Below, piece by piece: positions 17,980 through 30,534 of a stretch of 64,000 nt of DNA. Both the position numbers and the translations under genes were made by a program. The notes beneath the pieces were generated by a model, which worked only from the letters and a program-made list of their open reading frames with translations, had not been told where the DNA came from and did no database searches. Source of the stretch: Nocardioides mesophilus (GTDB lineage: Bacteria > Actinomycetota > Actinomycetes > Propionibacteriales > Nocardioidaceae); NCBI RefSeq assembly GCF_014395785.1, contig NZ_CP060713.1, forward strand, positions 958,501-1,022,500. Reading direction: 5' to 3'. Each line of letters starts with the position of its first letter. The stretch's first letter is position 1.

Positions 17980-19290
17980 TCAGCTCTTCACGTAGGGCTC
18001 GCCGTCGGCGGCCGGCGGGCGGACCCGACCGACGAAGCCGGCGACCGCGATGATCGTGGCGAGGTACGGCGTCGCGCCGAGGAACTGGGTGGGGATCTTG
18101 TCCACGAGCGCCAGCTGGAACTGCAGGTTCGTCATGAAGCCGAAGAACAGCGCCGCGAACGTCGCGCCGACGGGGTGCCAGCGGCCCATGATCACCGCGG
18201 CCAGCGCGATGAAGCCGTTGCCCGCCGACAGGTCGCGGTCGAAGGCGCCGGTCGAGCCGACGGTGTAGTAGGCGCCGCCGAGACCGGCGAAGACACCACC
18301 AAACAGCACCGCCTGCCACCGGACCCGGTTGACCTTGATGCCGACGGTGTCCGCGGCCATCGGGTGCTCGCCGACCGAGCGGACCCGCAGCCCCCAGCGG
18401 GTCTGGAACAGGACGAACGTGACCACGAAGATCGAGGCGTACATCAGGTAGACCAGCAGGGTCTGGTTGAACAGCGCCTGACCGACGACGGGCAGGTCGG
18501 AGAGCACCGGGATCGGGAGCTCCTCGAGCCGCGGCGGCTCGTTGAGGTACTGCTTGATCGCCGGGTCGCTGGGGATCTGGCTGAGCAGGAACGCGGTCAG
18601 CCCGGAGGCCAGCGCGATCAGCACGACGCCGAGCACCACCTGGTTCACCTGGTAGCGCAGCGCGAACAGCGCCAGCAGCGCGGCGATCCCGACGCCGGCG
18701 ATGACCGCGCCGACCAGACCCATGTAGGCGCTGAAGGCGAGGCTGGCGGCCACCGAGGCGAAGAAGGCGCCCACCAGGAACTGGCCCTCGATGGCGATGT
18801 TGATGACGCCGGCCCGCTCGCACATCACACCGGCCAGGGCGCCGAGCACCAGCGGGGTGCCGATCTCGATGGTGCCGGGCAGCGGGTTGGCGATGGCGGC
18901 CTGGAAGGCGCCCTCGCCCTGGTCGGAGTAGGCCCAGACGATGAAGCCGGCGTAGAAGGCCAGCCCGCTGACGACGTACGCCGTGGTGGCGACCCAGCCG
19001 CGGGGCAGCCGGTTGAGTGCGGCGAGCACCAGCGCACCGAGGACCAGCGCGAACGAGACCCAGACGACCGGCTTCGCGGCGAGGTCCTTGGCCGGGAACT
19101 CGGCCGAGACCCGGTCGCCGAGGACGTACTTGACCGTCGCGTTGTCGATCGAGAGCGCGAAGTAGAGCAGCAGCCCCGCGGCGATCGCGAGCACCACGAC
19201 GAGCTTGACCTGGCGGCGGACGTCGGCCCGGTCCCGGATCGCTGGTGCCTCCGCCGCCGCTGCGGGCGGTTGTTCGACGCGGGTGCTCAC
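17980..19290 (-). CDS. Nucleoside ABC transporter permease 2
   Basis: 436-residue inner-membrane permease of the BPD_transp_2/branched-chain type used by BMP-family nucleoside importers. It has about ten hydrophobic segments and the GVMCERAGVINIAIEGQFLVGAFFA signature, where INIAIEG is the usual EAA-like permease motif. The N-terminal 30 residues are Ala/Pro-rich. GTG 19290 overlaps the preceding gene's stop (GTGA); ATG 19299 is an alternative start with a similar ribosome site. Forms the channel with the product of the preceding gene. Confidence 0.88.
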   Translation of the reverse strand: MSTRVEQPPAAAAEAPAIRDRADVRRQVKLVVVLAIAAGLLLYFALSIDNATVKYVLGDRVSAEFPAKDLAAKPVVWVSFALVLGALVLAALNRLPRGWVATTAYVVSGLAFYAGFIVWAYSDQGEGAFQAAIANPLPGTIEIGTPLVLGALAGVMCERAGVINIAIEGQFLVGAFFASVAASLAFSAYMGLVGAVIAGVGIAALLALFALRYQVNQVVLGVVLIALASGLTAFLLSQIPSDPAIKQYLNEPPRLEELPIPVLSDLPVVGQALFNQTLLVYLMYASIFVVTFVLFQTRWGLRVRSVGEHPMAADTVGIKVNRVRWQAVLFGGVFAGLGGAYYTVGSTGAFDRDLSAGNGFIALAAVIMGRWHPVGATFAALFFGFMTNLQFQLALVDKIPTQFLGATPYLATIIAVAGFVGRVRPPAADGEPYVKS

Positions 19291-20445
19291 GAGCCCCATC
19301 CCTTCGCCATCACGGTGGCGCCGCCACCGGTGTCCTTGAACCGCATGACGCCCCGCACCAGGGCGGGCGCCGCGACGAACAGCACGATCAGCGCCTGCAG
19401 CACCTGGGTGAGCGCCAGCGGCGTGGCCGCCGCACTCGCCTGCATCTGCACCCCGCCGGCCGAGAGCGCGCCGAAGAGCAGTCCGGCCAGCACGGTGCCG
19501 AGCGGGGTGGCCCGACCGAGCAGCGCCACGGTGATCGCGTCGAAGCCGATCGAGCCCGCGACGTTCGCCGTCAGCGAGTCGTGGTGGCCGAGGATCTGCT
19601 GGGTGGCGGCGAGGCCGGCCAGCCCCCCGGCGACCAGCATCGCCAACGTGTAGACCTTGGCGAGGCTCATCCCGGCGGTCCGGGCGGCGTCCGCGTTGGC
19701 GCCCACCGCGCGCATCTCGAAGCCGAGCGTGCTCCGCTCGAGCAACCACCACACGCCGACCGCGACGAGCACGGCCACCACCACGCCGGTGTGGACGCCG
19801 AAGATCGTCGGGAACATCGCGCTGTCGTCCGCGGGCAGCGAGCGGGGGTTGTCGCTGCCGGGACGCTGGAAGGCGTTCTTGGTGAGGAGGTAGAGCAGCA
19901 CCGAGCTCGCGACGTAGTTGAGCATGATCGTGGTGATCACCTCGTGCGCGCCGGTCTGCGCCTTCAGGTAGCCGGAGATCCCGCCCCAGACCGCACCGCC
20001 GAGCACGCCGGCCAGCAGCGCCACGAGCAGGTGCAGCCCCGGGGGCAGGTCGAAGGCGAAGCCGACGTAGCCGGCGCAGATCGCGCCCAGGATCAGCTGG
20101 CCCTGGGCGCCGATGTTGAACAGGCCGGCCCGGAAGGCGAGGCTGACGCCGAGGCCGGCGCAGATCAGCGGTGCGGCGCGCTCCAGGGTCTGGGTGATCG
20201 CCTTCCAGGACCCGACGGCGCCGGTGAGCAGCGCCCAGTAGGACTGGATGATCGCCTCCCCGGCGTAGCGGAAGAAGTCCCAGGGGTAGCTGAAGAAGTA
20301 GCGCAGCGACTCCACCGCCTGCCGGTCGCTGAAGGCGATCAGGACCGCTCCGACCAGGAGGGCGAGGAAGATCGCCGCCGCGGTCACCTTGATGCTGGGC
20401 AGCCAGCTCGCGACGGTCGACGTCCGGCCGCCCCGCTCGGGGGTC

Positions 20446-20453
<8 letters not shown>
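19287..20453 (-). CDS. Nucleoside ABC transporter permease 1
   Basis: 388-residue permease with multiple membrane segments and the LAFRAGLFNIGAQGQLILGAI signature of the same family. Upstream-type sequence RYFFSYPWDFFRYAGEAIIQSYWALLTG matches the first-permease type of BMP importers. ATG 20453 overlaps the stop of the ATPase gene by 8 bp, showing an unbroken operon ATPase-permease-permease. Confidence 0.88.
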
Positions 20454-21972
<1,519 letters not shown>

Positions 21973-22032
21973 AGGAATTGCCTCCTCCGCCCGCGGACGG
22001 GCGCGACGCGCGACACGACGATGACAGAAACA

Positions 22033-22070
22033 GCGTCGGGGCGGAGGATATCGCTCCCCCGCCCCGACGC
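22033..22070 (-). terminator. Intercistronic hairpin between BMP lipoprotein and ATPase genes
   Basis: Perfect 12-bp stem GCGTCGGGGCGG / CCGCCCCGACGC (22033-22044 and 22059-22070) with a 14-nt loop. Read on the minus strand it is followed by a T-rich stretch (TGTTTCTGTC). It would act as a partial terminator or mRNA stabiliser, making more binding protein than membrane parts. Confidence 0.6.
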
Positions 22071-22099
22071 CGGATGCTGCGTGCGGATCCAGCTCAGGT

Positions 22100-22115
22100 C
22101 AGGCCTTGCGGCCTG
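22100..22115 (-). other. Small hairpin just after the BMP gene stop
   Basis: CAGGCC / GGCCTG with a 4-nt loop lies 10 nt past the stop codon of the lipoprotein gene on the minus strand. Alone it is weak, but it stacks with the larger hairpin at 22033-22070 in the same spacer. Confidence 0.3.
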
Positions 22116-22125
22116 CCGGCCGAGG

Positions 22126-23214
22126 TCAGCCGACCTTGAGCTCCCCGGAGATGATCTGCTGCTTGAGCTCCTCGACCTTGTCCTTCAGGTCCTGCGGGAC
22201 CTCGGCGTCGAGGTCGTGGTACGGGGCGATCCCCACACCGTCGTTCGCGAGCGTACCGACGTAGGGCTCGTTGGTGAACTTGCCCTCCAGCGAGTCCGTG
22301 ATGGCCTGCTCGACGGCGACGTCCATGCCCTTGACGACCGAGGTCAGCAGGGTGTCGCAGAACTCAGCGGCCGACTCGCAGCCGTCGGTGTCCACCCAGA
22401 TCGCGTAGGCGTCGTTGTCCTGGGCGGCCTGGAGACCACCGAGGCCGGCGGGGCCGGCGACCGGGAAGATCACGTCGACGCCCTGCTGGATCATGTTCTG
22501 ACCGACGGTGAGGCCCTTGGTCTTGTCCTCGAAGTCCTCGGTGAACGAGCCCTTCTGGGTCTTCGGGTCCCAGCCGACGACCTGGACGTCCGCGTCGTTG
22601 TCCTCGTTGAACTTCTCCACGCCCTGCACGTAGCCGGTCATGAAGCTGGTCACGGTCGGGATGTTCAGACCGCCGAAGGTGCCGACGGTGCCGGTCTTCG
22701 ACATGCCCGCGGCGAGGTAGCCGGCGAGGTAGGAGGGCTCGGCGGTGTTGAAGACGAGGCCCTTGAGGTTCTTGGCGGGCTTGTCGTAGGCGAAGTCGAC
22801 GATCGAGTAGTCGATGTCGGGGTTGGCCTTCGCGGACTTCTCGGTGGCCTCGCCGAGCAGGAAGCCGACGGTGGTGATGCTGTTGCAGTTCTGCTGCACG
22901 AGGGCGTCGATGTTGTCGGCGTACTCGGAGTCGGACTGCGACTCGACCTCCGCGGTCGTGATGCCGAGGTCGGTCTTGGCCTGCACGAGACCGTCGTGCG
23001 AGGTCTGGTTGAACGACTTGTCGTTGAAGCCGCCGGAGTCGGAGACCATGCAGGCCTTGAAGTCCGGGTTGGACTGGGCCGGGGCCGACGAAGACGACGA
23101 GGTCGACTCCGCGGGGGTGTCGGTGCTCTCGGTGGCGGTGCCGCGGTCGCCGCAGCCGGCCAAGGTCAGGGCAGCTGCTCCGATGAGCGCTGCCACTCGT
23201 GCCGTCTTCTTCAC
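22126..23214 (-). CDS. BMP family nucleoside-binding lipoprotein
   Basis: 362-residue extracytoplasmic substrate-binding lipoprotein of the BmpA/PnrA family, which binds purine and pyrimidine nucleosides. A lipoprotein signal (basic N-terminus KKTARVAALIGAAALTLAGC) has its lipobox at LAGC with Cys about residue 20, followed by a Ser/Thr-rich linker. The mature part opens with FKACMVSDSGGFNDKSFNQ, the classic BMP motif. GTG 23214 has an AGGAGG ribosome site. It heads the importer operon that also contains cdd and deoA. Confidence 0.92.
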   Translation of the reverse strand: MKKTARVAALIGAAALTLAGCGDRGTATESTDTPAESTSSSSSAPAQSNPDFKACMVSDSGGFNDKSFNQTSHDGLVQAKTDLGITTAEVESQSDSEYADNIDALVQQNCNSITTVGFLLGEATEKSAKANPDIDYSIVDFAYDKPAKNLKGLVFNTAEPSYLAGYLAAGMSKTGTVGTFGGLNIPTVTSFMTGYVQGVEKFNEDNDADVQVVGWDPKTQKGSFTEDFEDKTKGLTVGQNMIQQGVDVIFPVAGPAGLGGLQAAQDNDAYAIWVDTDGCESAAEFCDTLLTSVVKGMDVAVEQAITDSLEGKFTNEPYVGTLANDGVGIAPYHDLDAEVPQDLKDKVEELKQQIISGELKVG

Positions 23215-23282
23215 GGCGCCTCCTGATCTGGGGTGGTGAACGCATGCCCGGCACGGTCCACGAGACCCCCGGGCGATGAACG

Positions 23283-23301
23283 GGCCCGCCGGAGGCGGGC
23301 C
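23283..23301 (-). terminator. GC-rich hairpin after the M20 gene
   Basis: GGCCCGCC / GGCGGGCC, an 8-bp perfect stem with a 3-nt loop, lies about 65 nt past the stop of the M20 gene and before the BMP promoter. No U-tract follows, so termination is plausible but not certain. Confidence 0.4.
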
Positions 23302-23308
23302 AGGCCAC

Positions 23309-23314
23309 ACCCTA
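23309..23314 (-). promoter_or_regulatory. Putative -10 element (TAGGGT) for the nucleoside importer operon
   Basis: On the minus strand TATTAGGGT offers a TAnnnT hexamer about 95 nt before the BMP start. A short palindrome CCGGCTGAGCCGG lies immediately upstream of it and could be a regulator site. Confidence 0.3.
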
Positions 23315-23364
23315 ATACCGGCTCAGCCGGGGTTTGGCGGTATCCGACCGGAAACCACCAGTCG

Positions 23365-24561
23365 TTACCGAGTCGCGACCAGGGCCTCGAGGGCGACGGC
23401 GCTGAGGACCCGGGCGCCGATGCCGACGGAGCGCTCGTCGACCACCAGGTCGCCCTGGTGCAGGTCGTACGTCGTTCCTCCGGGCGTCCGGGTGCCGAGC
23501 CGGCCCATCGCTCCGGGGACGGACTCGCAGTACCACGCGAAGTCCTCGCCGCCGAGGCTCTGCGGGGTGGAGACGTGGGCGTGCTCTCCGAGCACCCCCT
23601 CGACGGCGGCCACGAGCAGCGAGGTGGAGACCGGTTCGTTGACCACCGGCGGCACCCCGCGGACGTAGCCGACCTCGGCGCCGACGCCGTAGGGGGCCAG
23701 GATCTGCTCGATCAGCTCGCGGACCAGGTCCTCGGCGTCGACCCAGGCGACTGCGTCGAGCATCCGCAGTGTGCCGGCGACCTCGCCGGAGGCGGGGATC
23801 ACGTTCTTCGCCGACCCGGCGCGGACCATCCCCCAGACCAGACTGGCGCCGGCCCGCGGGTCCAGGCGGCGCGAGAGCGCCCCGGGCAGGTCGGTGACCA
23901 GCTTGCCGAGCGCGAAGGTGAGGTCCTCGGTGAGGTGCGGGCGGGAGGTGTGGCCGCCGCGGCCGGTCAGCCGCACGTTCAGCGCGTCCGCCGCACCGGT
24001 CAGCGGCCCCTCGCGCAGGCCCACCGCGCCGACGTCGATGGTCGGGTCGCAGTGCAGGCCGAACACGTGGGCGACCCCCTCGAGCGCTCCGCTGGCGATC
24101 AGCTCGAGCGCGCCGCCCGGCATGACCTCCTCGGCGGGCTGGAAGAGCAGCCGGACCCGGCCGGGCAGGCCGTGCTGCCTCTGGAGCTCCTGGAGCGCGA
24201 GACCGGCGCCGACCAGCGCGGCGGTGTGCACGTCGTGCCCGCAGGCGTGCGCGACGCCCGGCACGGTGCTGGTCCAGGGACCGGGGCTCAGGTCGTCGAC
24301 CGCCAGCGCGTCGAGATCGGCGCGGAGCGCGACGACCGGGCCGCCGGCGGGGCCGACCTCGGCCAGCAGGCCGCTCTTGGGGAGCATCTGGACGTCGATC
24401 CCGGCGGCGCCGAGACGGTCCGCGACCGCCGTGGTGGTGCGCTCCTCCTGCCAGGCCAGCTCGGGGTGCGCGTGCAGGTCACGCCGCAGCGCGACGAGCT
24501 CGGGCTCCAGGGCGTTCACTGCTGCCCTGATGCTCGGCGCGGCTGGGTCAGGGAGGGGCAC
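23365..24561 (-). CDS. M20 family metallopeptidase (amidohydrolase)
   Basis: 398-residue zinc amidohydrolase of the M20D type, which removes N-acyl groups from amino acids or similar amides. Metal motifs include LRADLDAL, HACGHDVHTAAL, QPAEEVMPGG and the dimerisation-domain GRGGHTSRPH; a late His in YDLHQGD completes the site. GTG 24561 has TAACCT 8 nt upstream and no ribosome site. Candidate substrates include N-acyl amino acids and indole-acetyl amides; context does not decide. The product is cytoplasmic, with no signal peptide. Confidence 0.9.
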   Translation of the reverse strand: MPLPDPAAPSIRAAVNALEPELVALRRDLHAHPELAWQEERTTTAVADRLGAAGIDVQMLPKSGLLAEVGPAGGPVVALRADLDALAVDDLSPGPWTSTVPGVAHACGHDVHTAALVGAGLALQELQRQHGLPGRVRLLFQPAEEVMPGGALELIASGALEGVAHVFGLHCDPTIDVGAVGLREGPLTGAADALNVRLTGRGGHTSRPHLTEDLTFALGKLVTDLPGALSRRLDPRAGASLVWGMVRAGSAKNVIPASGEVAGTLRMLDAVAWVDAEDLVRELIEQILAPYGVGAEVGYVRGVPPVVNEPVSTSLLVAAVEGVLGEHAHVSTPQSLGGEDFAWYCESVPGAMGRLGTRTPGGTTYDLHQGDLVVDERSVGIGARVLSAVALEALVATR

Positions 24562-24569
24562 AACAGGCC

Positions 24570-24575
24570 AGGTTA
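24570..24575 (-). promoter_or_regulatory. Putative -10 element (TAACCT) for the M20 gene
   Basis: TAACCT lies 8 nt before GTG 24561 on the minus strand; it directly abuts a decanucleotide repeat upstream. Confidence 0.35.
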
Positions 24576-24580
24576 CCGGA

Positions 24581-24625
24581 GGGCGCCCGGTGGCGCCCGG
24601 CGGCGTCCGGCGGCGTCCGGCGGCG

Positions 24626-24627
<2 letters not shown>
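24581..24627. repeat. Tandem decanucleotide repeat
   Basis: Four full and one partial 10-bp unit of the form (c/t)ggcg(t/c)ccgg fill the spacer between the mutase stop and the M20 promoter. Two central units are identical. Copy number may vary by slippage and would move the M20 promoter relative to upstream transcription. Confidence 0.7.
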
Positions 24628-26212
<1,585 letters not shown>

Positions 26213-26286
26213 AGACGCGAGCGTACGGCCGGGCGGGCCTGCGGTGCACCGTGAGATCTCCCACGGCCCCGGCCCGTGCGATGAGG

Positions 26287-26292
26287 CAGGAT
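26287..26292 (+). promoter_or_regulatory. Putative -10 element (CAGGAT) for the amidase
   Basis: CAGGAT lies 6 nt before GTG 26299. First base departs from TAnnnT. Confidence 0.3.
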
Positions 26293-26298
26293 CGGGGC

Positions 26299-27723
26299 GT
26301 GACCGCTCCCGTGATCCCGTCCCCCTCCTCCCAGGCGTACGTCGAGCAGCTGCTCGACCGGGCCGAGACCGTCGACGGGCTGGTCAACGCCGTCTGCACG
26401 CCGCACCCGGAGGCGCTGGCGCAGGCCGCCGCCCGGGACGCGGAGGCCGCCGACGGCCGCAGCCGGGGCCCGCTGCACGGGGTGCCAGTGCTGGTCAAGG
26501 ACAACGTCGACACCCACGACCTGCCCACCACGGCGGGCTCGCTGGCGCTCGCCGAGGCTCCCGCGCCGACGCACGACGCGCCACTGGTGCGCCGGATGCG
26601 CGAGGCCGGGATGGTCGTCCTCGGCAAGACCAACCTCTCGGAGTGGGCGAACATCCGCGACGGCGCCTCGACCTCGGGCTGGAGCGCCTACGGCGGCCTG
26701 ACCCGCAACCCCTATGCGCTCAACCGGTCCGCGGGCGGCTCGAGCTCGGGCAGCGGCGCCGCGGTGGCCGCCGGGCTGGCCCCGCTGGCGATCGGCACCG
26801 AGACCGACGGCTCGATCACCTGCCCGGCGGCGTTCAACGGCTGCGTCGGGCTGAAGCCGACGGTGGGCCTGGTGCCGACGCAGGGGGTGGTGCCGATCTC
26901 GGCGTCCCAGGACGCCCCCGGGCCGCTGGCCACCAGCGTGCGCCAGGCCGCCGCGCTGCTCGGCGTGATCGCCGGCAACGGCACGGACTACGCGGCGCAC
27001 GCGGTCGAGGGGCGGCTGGCCGGCAAGCGGATCGGCGTACCGCGGGCGAGCTTCTGGGGCTACTCCCCGCACGCCGACGCGGCCGCCGAGCGGGCGGTCG
27101 GCTTGCTCGCGGCGGAGGGCGCCACGATCGTGGACGCGACCGACCTCACCGCGCTGGAGGGCTTCGACGGGGAGGACGAGCTGCTGGTGCTGCTCGCCGA
27201 GCTGAAGGCCGGGCTGGCGGCGTACCTGCCGACCCGCCCCGGCGACGTACCCCGGTCGCTGGCCGAGGTCGTCGCGTTCAACCGGACGCACGCCGATACC
27301 GAGCTGACGCACTTCGGCCAGTCGCTGTTCGAGCAGGCGCTCGCGGGTCCCGACGTCGGGTCGCCGGAGTACGCCGCGGCCCGGGCGCGCTGCGTGGCGG
27401 CGTCGCGGGACAACGGCATCGACGCGGTGCTGCGCGCGCACGACCTCGACGCGCTGGTCACCCCGTCGTACGCACCGGCCTGCCCGATCGACCTGGTCAA
27501 CGCCGAGGCGCACCCAGGCTCCTGCACCTCCCCGACCGCGATGGCCGGCTACCCGCTGCTGACCGTGCCGACCGAGCTGGCGGCCGGGCTGCCGGTGGCG
27601 GTCTCGTTCTGGGGGACCGCCGGCAGCGAGGCGACGCTGGTGGAGATCGGCCACGGCTACGAGTCCGCCCGGGACCGGACCGGCGGGCCGCTGCCGGAGC
27701 CGACCTTCCCGACGTTCGTCTGA
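26299..27723 (+). CDS. Amidase signature family protein
   Basis: 474-residue amidase-signature hydrolase. The Ser-cisSer-Lys triad is visible: Lys in [12 protein letters not shown], cis-Ser in the [15 protein letters not shown] stretch and the nucleophilic Ser in [18 protein letters not shown] 26299 is preferred over an upstream ATG because of the -10 hexamer. The gene is single, not in gatCAB order, so it is more likely an aliphatic/aryl or peptide amidase than the tRNA amidotransferase subunit. No signal peptide is seen. Confidence 0.88.
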   Translation: MTAPVIPSPSSQAYVEQLLDRAETVDGLVNAVCTPHPEALAQAAARDAEAADGRSRGPLHGVPVLVKDNVDTHDLPTTAGSLALAEAPAPTHDAPLVRRMREAGMVVLGKTNLSEWANIRDGASTSGWSAYGGLTRNPYALNRSAGGSSSGSGAAVAAGLAPLAIGTETDGSITCPAAFNGCVGLKPTVGLVPTQGVVPISASQDAPGPLATSVRQAAALLGVIAGNGTDYAAHAVEGRLAGKRIGVPRASFWGYSPHADAAAERAVGLLAAEGATIVDATDLTALEGFDGEDELLVLLAELKAGLAAYLPTRPGDVPRSLAEVVAFNRTHADTELTHFGQSLFEQALAGPDVGSPEYAAARARCVAASRDNGIDAVLRAHDLDALVTPSYAPACPIDLVNAEAHPGSCTSPTAMAGYPLLTVPTELAAGLPVAVSFWGTAGSEATLVEIGHGYESARDRTGGPLPEPTFPTFV

Positions 27724-27831
27724 GCCGGGGCGGTCGCCGGGACCGGTTGCGGCGACGCAGGTTTTTGCCAACAGTGTCGTGCGGTAATCGATCTCACAGC
27801 GGCCGGTGGTCTGGCCCCGTCCGGACGCGGC

Positions 27832-27837
27832 TAGCAT
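27832..27837 (+). promoter_or_regulatory. Putative -10 element (TAGCAT) of the sdh operon
   Basis: TAGCAT matches TAnnnT about 95 nt upstream of sdhC. A transcript starting near 27844 would carry a hairpin at its very 5' end. No convincing -35 is seen. Confidence 0.35.
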
Positions 27838-27850
27838 GACTGGGATGCCC

Positions 27851-27871
27851 GTACGCCCGGTTTGGGCGTAC
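27851..27871. repeat. 8-bp inverted repeat in the sdhC leader
   Basis: GTACGCCC (27851-27858) and GGGCGTAC (27864-27871) form a perfect inverted repeat around GGTTT. It is either a stabilising 5' hairpin of the sdh mRNA or a protein-binding site close to the start of transcription. Confidence 0.5.
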
Positions 27872-27932
27872 CGGTCGCCATCTGCTCGAAGATTCAACCT
27901 CAGCGCACCGCTCGAGTTCGGAGGAATCGACG

Positions 27933-28310
27933 TTGGCCAGCTCTCCGGCAGGCACGCTCTATCGGGGTCGTGAAGGCATGTGGTCGTGGGTCGCCCACCG
28001 GCTCACCGGCGTCACGCTCTTCTTCTTCTTGTTCGTCCACGTCATCGACATCTCGATGGTCCGGGTCTCCCCGGAGGTCTTCAACCGGGTCGTGGACACC
28101 TACAAGAACCCCATCGTCGGGCTGATGGAGGTCGGCCTCGTCGCCGCCTTCCTCTTCCACGCCCTCAACGGCATCCGGGTCATCCTGGTGGACTTCTGGT
28201 CCCAGGGCCCCCGCTACCAGAAGCAGATGACCTACGGCGTGCTGGTGCTCTTCGTGGTGCTCTTCGTGCCGTTCCTGATCCGGCACCTGTCGAACGTGTT
28301 CGGAGGCTGA
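27933..28310 (+). CDS. sdhC: Succinate dehydrogenase cytochrome b subunit
   Basis: 125-residue membrane anchor of complex II. Three hydrophobic helices are seen, and the haem/quinone region [22 protein letters not shown] contains the conserved Arg-Leu-Thr-Gly and His. TTG 27933 is the start, supported by GGAGGA at 27920-27925. It opens the sdhCDAB operon; sdhD starts 5 nt after its stop. Confidence 0.92.
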   Translation: MASSPAGTLYRGREGMWSWVAHRLTGVTLFFFLFVHVIDISMVRVSPEVFNRVVDTYKNPIVGLMEVGLVAAFLFHALNGIRVILVDFWSQGPRYQKQMTYGVLVLFVVLFVPFLIRHLSNVFGG

Positions 28311-28315
28311 GGGCG

Positions 28316-28765
28316 ATGACTACCCCTGCGATCCAGTCCCCCCGCAGCCCCGTGGCGACCGGCTCACGCGCCCGCCGCCGGTCCAACGTGGAGCTCAACA
28401 CCTGGCTGTTCATGCGTGGCTCTGGCGTCCTGCTGCTGGTGCTGGTCTTCGGCCACCTCTTCGTCAACCTGATGGTCGGCAAGGGCGTCGAGGCGCTCGA
28501 CTTCGCGTTCGTCGCCGGCAAGTGGGCGAACCCGTTCTGGCAGGTCTGGGACCTGGCGATGCTGTGGCTGGCCGAGCTGCACGGCATGAACGGCCTGCGC
28601 ACCATCATCAACGACTACGCGACGAAGCCGACCACGCGGTTCTGGCTGAAGGCGCTGCTCTACTTCTCGGCCTTCATCGTGCTGGTCCTCGGCACGCTGG
28701 TCATCTTCACGTTCGACCCCTGCGCGGACCCGGCCTCCACGCTCGAGGTCTGCCGGTCCCACTGA
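28316..28765 (+). CDS. sdhD: Succinate dehydrogenase hydrophobic membrane anchor
   Basis: 149-residue membrane subunit with three helices after a basic N-terminus (about 28 residues). [11 protein letters not shown] and [15 protein letters not shown] hold the histidines expected for haem and quinone contact. With SdhC it anchors the flavoprotein and iron-sulfur subunits to the membrane. ATG 28316 is preceded by an adequate GAGGCTGAGGG ribosome site. Confidence 0.88.
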   Translation: MTTPAIQSPRSPVATGSRARRRSNVELNTWLFMRGSGVLLLVLVFGHLFVNLMVGKGVEALDFAFVAGKWANPFWQVWDLAMLWLAELHGMNGLRTIINDYATKPTTRFWLKALLYFSAFIVLVLGTLVIFTFDPCADPASTLEVCRSH

Positions 28766-28785
28766 GCGAGGAGCGAGACAAAGCC

Positions 28786-30534
28786 ATGGTTCAGCAGCAC
28801 AAGTACGACGTCGTGATCGTCGGCGCGGGCGGGGCGGGCATGCGTGCCGCCCTCGAGTCCGGCCAGCGCACCCGCACGGCGGTCCTCACCAAGCTCTACC
28901 CGACCCGCTCCCACACCGGCGCGGCCCAGGGCGGCATGTGCGCCGCGCTGGCCAACGTCGAGGAGGACAACTGGGAGTGGCACACCTTCGACACCGTCAA
29001 GGGCGGCGACTACCTCGTCGACCAGGACGCTGCGGAGGTGATGGCCAAGGAGGCCATCGACGCGGTCCTCGACCTCGAGAAGATGGGCCTGCCCTTCAAC
29101 CGGACCGACGAGGGCAAGATCGACCAGCGCCGGTTCGGCGGCCACACCCGCAACCACGGCGAGGCCGCCGTACGCCGCTCCTGCTTCGCGGCCGACCGCA
29201 CCGGCCACATGATCCTGCAGACGCTCTACCAGCAGTGCATCAAGCACGAGGTGGAGTTCTTCAACGAGTTCTACGTCCTTGACCTGCTGACCGTGGAGAC
29301 CAACGGCGGCGTCAGCGTCAACGGCGTGGTCGCGTACGAGCTTGCCACCGGCGAGATCCACGTCTTCAACGCGAAGTCGGTCATCTTCGCGACGGGCGGC
29401 TTCGGCAAGGTCTTCCGGACCACCTCGAACGCGCACACCCTCACCGGCGACGGAATGGGCATCGTGTGGCGCAAGGGGCTGCCGCTCGAGGACATGGAGT
29501 TCTTCCAGTTCCACCCGACCGGCCTGGCCGGCCTCGGCGTGCTGCTCTCGGAGGCGGCCCGCGGTGAGGGCGGCATCCTGCGCAACAGCGAGAACGAGCG
29601 CTTCATGGAGCGCTACGCCCCCACGATCAAGGACCTCGCCCCGCGGGACATGGTCGCCCGGGCGATGGCCAACGAGGTCCGCGAGGGCCGCGGCGCCGGG
29701 CCGGACAAGGCCTACGTCTACCTGGACCTGACGCACCTCCCGCGGGAGCAGATCGACGCGAAGCTGCCCGACATCACGGAGTTCGCGCGGACCTACCTCG
29801 GGGTGGAGCCCTACACCGAGATGATCCCGGTGTTCCCGACCGCGCACTACGCCATGGGCGGCATCCCGACGAACATCAAGGGCGAGGCGCTGGCGGACAA
29901 CCACACCGTCATCCCGGGCCTGTACGCCGCGGGCGAGGTGGCCTGCGTGTCCGTGCACGGGGCGAACCGGCTCGGCACCAACTCGCTGCTCGACATCAAC
30001 GTGTTCGGCCGGCGCGCGGGTCTGTATGCCGCGGACTACGCGCTCTCGACCGACTTCGACGACATCGAGGACCCGAACCCCGAGGCCAAGGTCGTCGCGA
30101 TGATCGAGCAGATGCGCGACGCGGGCGGCTCCGAGCGGGTGGCCACCATCCGCGCCGAGCTGCAGGCGACGATGGACATCAACGCCCAGGTGTACCGAAC
30201 CGAGGGCTCGCTGAAGCAGGCGCTCGCCGACATCGAGGCGATGAAGGCGCGCTACGCGAACGTGTCCGTGCAGGACAAGGGCAAGCGGTTCAACACCGAC
30301 CTGCTCGAGGCGATCGAGCTGGGCTTCCTGCTCGACCTGGCCGAGGTGCTCGTCACCTCGGCGCTCGCCCGCAACGAGTCCCGCGGGGGCCACTTCCGCG
30401 AGGACTACCCGACGCGTGACGACGTGAACTTCATGCGCCACACGATGGCCTACCGCAACTCCGACGGGTCGATCCGACTGGACTACAAGCCGGTCATCGA
30501 GACCCGCTACAAGCCGATGGAGCGCAAGTACTGA
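28786..30534 (+). CDS. sdhA: Succinate dehydrogenase flavoprotein subunit
   Basis: 582-residue FAD subunit that oxidises succinate to fumarate. The FAD-binding [17 protein letters not shown] is at the N-terminus; [14 protein letters not shown] carries the histidine flavinylation motif SHT; catalytic [14 protein letters not shown], the Arg in AARGEGGIL and the HYAMGG motif follow. ATG 28786 is about 20 nt after sdhD. Its TGA shares a base with the sdhB ATG. Confidence 0.97.
   Translation: MVQQHKYDVVIVGAGGAGMRAALESGQRTRTAVLTKLYPTRSHTGAAQGGMCAALANVEEDNWEWHTFDTVKGGDYLVDQDAAEVMAKEAIDAVLDLEKMGLPFNRTDEGKIDQRRFGGHTRNHGEAAVRRSCFAADRTGHMILQTLYQQCIKHEVEFFNEFYVLDLLTVETNGGVSVNGVVAYELATGEIHVFNAKSVIFATGGFGKVFRTTSNAHTLTGDGMGIVWRKGLPLEDMEFFQFHPTGLAGLGVLLSEAARGEGGILRNSENERFMERYAPTIKDLAPRDMVARAMANEVREGRGAGPDKAYVYLDLTHLPREQIDAKLPDITEFARTYLGVEPYTEMIPVFPTAHYAMGGIPTNIKGEALADNHTVIPGLYAAGEVACVSVHGANRLGTNSLLDINVFGRRAGLYAADYALSTDFDDIEDPNPEAKVVAMIEQMRDAGGSERVATIRAELQATMDINAQVYRTEGSLKQALADIEAMKARYANVSVQDKGKRFNTDLLEAIELGFLLDLAEVLVTSALARNESRGGHFREDYPTRDDVNFMRHTMAYRNSDGSIRLDYKPVIETRYKPMERKY

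Noticed and set aside
26299-27723. Amidase considered as GatA of the tRNA amidotransferase
   Set aside because: No gatB or gatC adjacent, and the sequence around the nucleophile fits general amidases.
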